Assembly (NCBI GenBank): GCA_964616275.1
Contig: CAZTUL010000045.1
Location: 1-19,000, forward strand
Origin: CAYZJV01 sp964616275
GTDB taxonomy: Bacteria; Spirochaetota; Spirochaetia; Sphaerochaetales; Sphaerochaetaceae
Length of the DNA: 19,000 nt
Direction of reading: 5' to 3'
Positions within the stretch are counted from its first letter, which is position 1, and each line of letters starts with the position of its first letter. This document shows, piece by piece, positions 14,786 through 19,000 of this stretch. The notes under the pieces are model-generated. The model did not search any database and was not told the origin of the DNA. It saw only the letters and a program-made list of their open reading frames with translations. A program made the position numbers and the translations under genes.

Positions 14786-15583
14786 TCAACCGAATTTTCC
14801 GGAAATGTATTCTTCCGTTTTTCGGTGTTTCGGATTCAAAAACAGTTGTTCTGTTTCTGCATATTCCTGCAGATACCCAGTTCGATTACTATCAACCATG
14901 AAAAACGCTGTATAATCAGAAACACGGCTGGCTTGTCCCATATTGTGCGTTACAATGATGATAGAATAATGTTCTTTCAATTCAAGAATTAACTCTTCAA
15001 TTCTTCCTGTTGCAATCGGATCAAGTGCAGATGCAGGCTCATCCATTAGGATAACTTGAGGAGAGATTGCGACCGCTCTAGCAATACAGAGGCGTTGCTG
15101 TTGTCCTCCGCTCAATCGTAATGCATTCTGCTTCAACTTATCTTTTACCTCATCCCATAGAGCGGCTTGAGTGAGACTCTTTTCAACCAATTCGTCATAA
15201 TCCCCTTTATAACCGTTGATCCTCGCACCCCATGCAATATTTTCATATATCGTCTTAGGAAAAGGGTTTGGTTTTTGAAACACCATTCCTATCTGGCGTC
15301 TCACAAGAACCGGATCAACTTGATCTCCATACAGATTCTCACCATCAAAAAGCACCGACCCCTCAATTCGGGAACTCGGTATCATATCGTTCATTCTGTT
15401 GAGACTCCGGAGTACCGTGCTCTTCCCACAACCTGAAGGACCGATAAAAGCGGTGACGTTATGCTCATACATGGGAAACGAGATATCCTTCACCGCATGA
15501 AAATTCCCATAATAGATATTGACATCATCAAGTTCCAAGACAGTTCTATGAGCCCGTTTCTCTGAATTTTCTGTATCATTCAT
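14786..15583 (-). CDS. pstB: phosphate ABC transporter ATPase PstB
   Basis: The product is 265 residues. It has Walker A GPSGCGKST followed by the PstB-specific LRSLNRMND, Q-loop region RRQIGMVFQKPNPFP, signature LSGGQQQRLCIARA, Walker B VILMDEPASALDP, and H-loop VTHNM. It powers high-affinity phosphate uptake through PstCA. The ATG overlaps the pstA stop (TAATG), with GAGG 9 nt upstream. Confidence 0.98.
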   Translation of the reverse strand: MNDTENSEKRAHRTVLELDDVNIYYGNFHAVKDISFPMYEHNVTAFIGPSGCGKSTVLRSLNRMNDMIPSSRIEGSVLFDGENLYGDQVDPVLVRRQIGMVFQKPNPFPKTIYENIAWGARINGYKGDYDELVEKSLTQAALWDEVKDKLKQNALRLSGGQQQRLCIARAVAISPQVILMDEPASALDPIATGRIEELILELKEHYSIIIVTHNMGQASRVSDYTAFFMVDSNRTGYLQEYAETEQLFLNPKHRKTEEYISGKFG

Positions 15584-16839
15584 TATAATAACCTCTTTTT
15601 CTTTGTTATCTTATTTCGCATATGAATTGCCGCACTATTCATTACTAAGAGGAGAATAAGCAGTGAGACAATTGCGGCGGCGGCAATATTTCTATATGCT
15701 CCTTGTGGCCGTGCCGACCACTGATATATTTGGATGGGTAAGGTTGTGAACTTACTGAAAATACCTGTTGGATCCACACTGATAAATGTAGAGGCACCAA
15801 TAACTACCAATGGAGCTGTCTCACCGAGTGCTCGAGAGAGAGCTAAAATGGTGCCAGTGAGAATTCGATCGATACTTGCTGGGAGTACGTGATACCATAT
15901 AGTCTGCCATTTTGTCGCTCCAACTCCAAAAGCACTCATCCTAAGAGAATCTGGAATAGCTTTCAGAGCCTCTTGTGTATTGATAATTATGATTGGCAGT
16001 ACGAGTAAAGCCAGCGTGAGACCGCCAGATAATATAGTTCTACCATTTGCAGTGTTATCTGAGAATCCGAGTAACATTGAACCACTTGTAATCGGCTCCA
16101 TAGCACGAACAAATACAGCAAGTCCCAATAACCCATAAATAATTGAAGGGACTGCCGATAAGTTAAAAATATTGAGTTGCAGGATTCTATTTAGACGATT
16201 GTCCTGTGCATACTCTTCAAGATAAATAGCAGCACCTACCCCAATGGGGAAAGCAACAAGAAATGTGATAAGGATAATCCATAAGGAACCTAATAGAGCA
16301 GTTCTTATACCTGCTTGGAGGGGATCTGCTGATTGGTCTGAAGTGATAAACGATGGAGATATCCAACTTCTGAAAACCATTTGAGCTCCTTCATTTTCTT
16401 GAACAAAGGCTTCTATTGCTTCTTGTTTCGTTACTGAATCCCATAACCCCCACGTTCTCAATACCTTAGGTTTGATAATATATTGATCGATTATATGAAT
16501 AAGATCTTTATCTGAACGATCAGAAATTGGCTTCTCATGTATAACTCTACGTAATATTCCTGAACTGAGATGCTCTTCTGCTACACGTTCCAAATCTTCT
16601 CGTGAAAACTCCTGAGTAAAGTTTGTACCGGGTACAAACTTACTCGGTTCTATTTCGTTTCGCACCACCATATATCCAAATACAGAATCAAGAACGGATA
16701 AAAGTAATAGCATAAGAAAGAGTACGGCTAAGATTGTAGCCGCTATGAAGATTACCTGGCCTACAAACCCTTTCTGTTTTCTCTGTTTTATGGCTAGTTC
16801 GATTTCTGTTTGACTGCCGAATAGTGTTGTCTTTCTCAT
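15583..16839 (-). CDS. pstA: phosphate ABC transporter permease PstA, with large extracytoplasmic insert
   Basis: The product is 418 residues, longer than the ~280-300 of E. coli-type PstA. A transmembrane helix at about 28-52 is followed by a ~125-residue soluble, charged segment (about 55-180) and then the usual permease core. The core has the EAA-type loop ALKAIPDSLRMSAFGVGATKWQTIWYHVLPAS and the family motif SRALGETAPL. The insert is predicted to lie outside the membrane and may contact PstS or sense the periplasm (inference). The ATG directly follows the pstC stop, with AGGAG upstream. A perfect 23-bp palindrome lies in the codons for residues 66-73 of the insert. Confidence 0.95.
   Translation of the reverse strand: MRKTTLFGSQTEIELAIKQRKQKGFVGQVIFIAATILAVLFLMLLLLSVLDSVFGYMVVRNEIEPSKFVPGTNFTQEFSREDLERVAEEHLSSGILRRVIHEKPISDRSDKDLIHIIDQYIIKPKVLRTWGLWDSVTKQEAIEAFVQENEGAQMVFRSWISPSFITSDQSADPLQAGIRTALLGSLWIILITFLVAFPIGVGAAIYLEEYAQDNRLNRILQLNIFNLSAVPSIIYGLLGLAVFVRAMEPITSGSMLLGFSDNTANGRTILSGGLTLALLVLPIIIINTQEALKAIPDSLRMSAFGVGATKWQTIWYHVLPASIDRILTGTILALSRALGETAPLVVIGASTFISVDPTGIFSKFTTLPIQIYQWSARPQGAYRNIAAAAIVSLLILLLVMNSAAIHMRNKITKKKRLL
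16619..16641. repeat. 23-bp perfect palindrome inside pstA
   Basis: Arms AAGTTTGTACC and GGTACAAACTT flank one central base at 16630. The core is the same as in the phoB and pstS upstream repeats. It encodes K-F-V-P-G-T-N-F. GAGTA/TACTC outside the arms lengthens the symmetry with one bulged base. The flanks beyond that do not match the intergenic repeat. Confidence 0.9.
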
Positions 16840-17742
16840 TTAATCGTACTCCTGATGAAATTTCTGTGAAATCTTTCGAGAAACCAGATTTAAGGTAAAT
16901 GTAATGACAAAGAGCACCAGACCGAGAGCAAAAATGCTGTTGTAATCGACAGAGTTATAACTTACGTCTCCACCGCTAATTCGCACGATATATCCGGTAA
17001 TGGTCTCAGCAGCTTCAAAAGGATTTGCTGTCAGTTTTGGACCGGCCCCAGCCGCGAGGGCTACAATCATGGTTTCTCCAATTGCACGAGAGAGAGAGAG
17101 AAGAAATGTTGCTGATAAACCACTGAGAGCTGCAGGAATTATTACTTTGAAGGTAGTCTCCAGTTTAGTTCCACCCAGGGCATATGCTGCAAGACGCAAC
17201 TCTTTTGGAACCGAGCCTATTGCATCTTCTGCCATGGTGGCAATCATAGGAAGTACCAATATACCTATGACCAACCCCGCACTTGCGGTATTATAAATCT
17301 CTACAACACCCTCACCGAATATTCCTCTAAGCATTGGCGTCATGAAGGTGAGGGCAAAATATCCATACACTATGGTAGGAATCCCAGCAAGAACCTCGAG
17401 AACAGGTTTCAGGATAGCTCTTGTTTTATCGCTAGCATACTCGCTTAAGTACACAGCAACACATAATCCAACAGGAATTCCCAACATCATTGCAATGATA
17501 CTGGTGGTAAAGGTAGCGTTCAGCAGGGGAAGAATTCCAAATTTATTAATCATTGGCTGCCACTGCTTACCGGTCAGGAATCCCCACAGATCAACCTCGG
17601 GATCGTTGAAAAATAAGTATGACTCGCGTATGAGAATCACAGCAATCCCAATTGTTATAATTATGGAAATCAATGCAAACAAAAACAAAATTGTACCGGG
17701 TACATATGATGTAATTGTTGGTTTTCTTCTAATATTTGCCAT
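16840..17742 (-). CDS. pstC: phosphate ABC transporter permease PstC
   Basis: The product is 300 residues, normal for the family. A first transmembrane helix at about 17-38 is followed by about five more. It has the EAA-type loop SVPKELRLAAYALGGTKLETTFKVIIPAA and the motif SRAIGETMIVALAAG. It pairs with PstA to form the phosphate channel. GAGGA lies just upstream of the ATG. The gene starts 83 nt after pstS, across an intercistronic hairpin. Codons 14-17 (V-P-G-T) carry the palindrome core that recurs in this region. Confidence 0.97.
   Translation of the reverse strand: MANIRRKPTITSYVPGTILFLFALISIIITIGIAVILIRESYLFFNDPEVDLWGFLTGKQWQPMINKFGILPLLNATFTTSIIAMMLGIPVGLCVAVYLSEYASDKTRAILKPVLEVLAGIPTIVYGYFALTFMTPMLRGIFGEGVVEIYNTASAGLVIGILVLPMIATMAEDAIGSVPKELRLAAYALGGTKLETTFKVIIPAALSGLSATFLLSLSRAIGETMIVALAAGAGPKLTANPFEAAETITGYIVRISGGDVSYNSVDYNSIFALGLVLFVITFTLNLVSRKISQKFHQEYD
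17692..17704. repeat. GTACC-N-GGTAC palindrome inside pstC
   Basis: TGTACC and GGTACA flank one central base at 17698, a 13-bp perfect palindrome with the same core as the four other copies. It lies ~40 nt inside pstC and encodes V-P-G-T, as in pstA. It is shorter than the others, and taken alone could be chance. Confidence 0.6.
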
Positions 17743-17769
17743 TATTCCTCACTATCACTCTATTGGTAA

Positions 17770-17798
17770 CAGCAGGCAGGGCTTCACCCTACCTACTG
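17770..17798 (-). promoter_or_regulatory. pstS-pstC intercistronic stem-loop
   Basis: In the - strand transcript CAGTAGGTAGGG pairs with CCCTGCCTGCTG (12 pairs, two of them G-U) around a 5-nt loop, 27 nt after the pstS stop. No T tract follows. It is therefore more likely a 3'-end stabiliser or partial attenuator that raises PstS above PstCAB than a full terminator. Confidence 0.7.
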
Positions 17799-17825
17799 GA
17801 AAGAAACACTCTCTTTTCACAAGAG

Positions 17826-18827
17826 TTATAGTCCCATTGCTTTCAACCATGCTGCACGACCACGTTCGATGGCTTCTTCGTTTGCTGGGAAATACCCCAC
17901 ATCAACCACCTCTTCATTCACATAGCTTAGATAGAAATTTATGAAGGCTGCTACCTGCGGCTTATTTTGCAAAATTGTGGCATCTGAATAGATGTATAAG
18001 GGTCTAGCAAGAGGATATGAATTGTTATCCACATTCTCAGCACTCGCTTCAACACCCTCTATTGCCACAATATTCAGTGAATCTGCATTCTCTGCGTAAT
18101 AAGCATATCCAAAGAATCCAATTGCATACGGACTTCCTTTTATACCCTGAACAAGAATATTATCATCTTCACTCAACTGAACGTTCGAAGCACTGAGTAG
18201 AGGTTCCACCTGCTTATTGAAAACTTCCTCAGCAAAATAATCGAATGTGCCACTGTCCGTACCTGGTATAAAACGCTGAATCGGTTGGTTTGGCCAATCT
18301 GGGTTCACATCTGACCACCGTGCAGCAGCTCCAAAAATTTGTGCTAATTCTTCAAGAGTTACATTTTTTAGAAAAGTATTCTCTTTGCTCACTGTGACTG
18401 CTAACGCATCTGTACCAACACGAAATTCAATTGGATCACGGCCAATCTCATGTGCTGCTTCAATTTCTGACTGCTTTATTCCTCGACTGGCATTAGCTAT
18501 ATCGGTTTCACCTGCTACGGTGAATCGTTCAAAACCCGCACCGCTTCCAATGCTGTCAATAGTGATTGTTCCCCCGTATCCTTCATCTTTAAAACGTTCA
18601 GCCATTCGTTCGCTCAAGGGAAACACTGTAGAACTTCCTGCAGTGATAATATTACCAGTTACTTTTAATGGGTTTACACCAGGGAGTCCATGAACAGAGG
18701 GACCTTCCATCCAGCTTAGATTCTTTTCATCTTGATTGGCAGCGGTCACAGAAGCTTCCTGTTTCCCTCCTGCCGATAGAGAACTGATCACTAAAAGTGT
18801 CAGAATTAATACAACAATTTTTTTCAT
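17826..18827 (-). CDS. pstS: periplasmic phosphate-binding protein PstS
   Basis: The product is 333 residues. The signal peptide is MKKIVVLILTLLVISSLSA, then GGKQE. There is no lipobox cysteine, so it is predicted to be soluble in the periplasm, not lipid-anchored. Phosphate-binding segments are visible: TAGSSTVFPL, SIGSGAGFERF, DIANASRGIK and PGTDSGTFDYF. The frame is open to 18959, but the upstream 44 residues run through the intergenic repeat and are not a signal sequence. GGAGG 5 nt before the ATG at 18827 decides the start. It is the first gene of pstSCAB-phoU and should be PhoB-activated. Confidence 0.97.
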   Translation of the reverse strand: MKKIVVLILTLLVISSLSAGGKQEASVTAANQDEKNLSWMEGPSVHGLPGVNPLKVTGNIITAGSSTVFPLSERMAERFKDEGYGGTITIDSIGSGAGFERFTVAGETDIANASRGIKQSEIEAAHEIGRDPIEFRVGTDALAVTVSKENTFLKNVTLEELAQIFGAAARWSDVNPDWPNQPIQRFIPGTDSGTFDYFAEEVFNKQVEPLLSASNVQLSEDDNILVQGIKGSPYAIGFFGYAYYAENADSLNIVAIEGVEASAENVDNNSYPLARPLYIYSDATILQNKPQVAAFINFYLSYVNEEVVDVGYFPANEEAIERGRAAWLKAMGL

Positions 18828-18862
18828 ACTTTCCTCCGTTGAAGTAGTTTTGCATTTACGGT

Positions 18863-19000
18863 AGATGTAGAATGTGAGAAAAGTATTACGATAAAATGAG
18901 AAGTGTATGATTTTTAACCATGCCATGCACTCGTATTCTAAACTTTGTACCGGGTACAAAGTCTCTGCAATGGATAAAGTGACACGGAATGATGTAAAAT
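18863..19000. repeat. mosaic intergenic repeat with perfect 21-bp palindrome, upstream of pstS
   Basis: A palindrome with arms ACTTTGTACC / GGTACAAAGT is centred at 18952. The ~85 bp before it and at least 40 bp after it match the phoB upstream repeat unit with small gaps. The second unit is cut by the window end. Within it, GTGAGAA (18874-18880) and ATGAGAA (18896-18902) are exactly 22 bp apart. Read toward pstS they are TTCTCAT and TTCTCAC, spaced as two turns (2 x 11 bp) like Pho-box units, though the sequence is not the E. coli Pho box. Confidence 0.8.

Noticed and set aside
15848..15865. Sigma-54-like TGGCACC...TAGCT on the - strand
   Set aside because: It lies within pstA coding sequence, the -12 part is weaker, and no gene start follows nearby.
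17342..17944. 200-residue open frame on the + strand opposite pstC and the end of pstS
   Set aside because: It is antisense to two clearly recognised genes, has no ribosome site, and its product resembles nothing.
18257..18268. Near match to the palindrome core inside pstS
   Set aside because: It encodes the conserved PGTDSG phosphate-binding loop, so protein constraint explains it, and the symmetry is broken.
18828..18959. 44-residue N-terminal extension of PstS
   Set aside because: It translates the intergenic repeat. The strong GGAGG and the signal peptide at 18827 fix the true start.

Overview
The window looks like a chromosomal segment of an anaerobic spirochaete (inference). PstS has the cysteine-free secretion signal ending in SAGGKQE that is common among spirochaete binding proteins. 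The long stretches of signal-peptide proteins and the Fe-S MinD/NifX operon also fit an anaerobic, double-membrane bacterium. The DNA is fairly AT-rich. I cannot fix the genus without a database search. No phage, IS transposase or CRISPR array is visible.

Layout. (1) 1-3311, + strand: an AT-rich leader; a secreted, probably outer-membrane protein with thirteen in-frame 18-bp repeats (EEPAPV/I); and an exported ankyrin-repeat protein ending in a clear terminator. (2) 3384-3593, - strand: a tRNA-Pro(TGG)/tRNA-Arg(TCT) pair with its own promoter. (3) 3652-4290, + strand: endonuclease III (nth). (4) 4284-8808, - strand: seven tightly coupled genes that I identify as an orp-type (Orange Protein complex) operon. 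They encode three NifX/NafY-like small proteins, a glycine-rich DUF5320-like protein, two MinD ATPases that each carry a two-cluster ferredoxin insert, and an IscU-like + Mrp/NBP35 fusion. The operon has a near-perfect sigma-54 promoter and a 10-bp-periodic TGTCGCA array upstream. (5) 9025-11148, - strand: a PAS-AAA+-Fis sigma-54 activator whose PAS domain has three cysteines (OrpR-like), preceded by a GntR/FadR-type regulator. (6) 11427-18827: the phosphate regulon, with phoB-phoR on + and pstS-pstC-pstA-pstB-phoU on -, converging so that the phoR and phoU stop codons overlap.

How it works together. For orp, the Fe-S-sensing activator is expected to bind the TGTCGCA array and drive sigma-54 RNA polymerase at the promoter near 8828, producing an Fe-S/metal-cluster handling complex whose cell role is poorly known. 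For pho, PstSCAB imports phosphate, PhoU and PhoR sense sufficiency, and PhoB should activate pstS and its own operon.

The least explained structure is a palindrome with arms TTTGTACC/GGTACAAA around one central base. It lies in related ~97-bp mosaic repeats upstream of both phoB and pstS, and again inside the coding sequences of pstA and pstC. All five copies are in the phosphate region.
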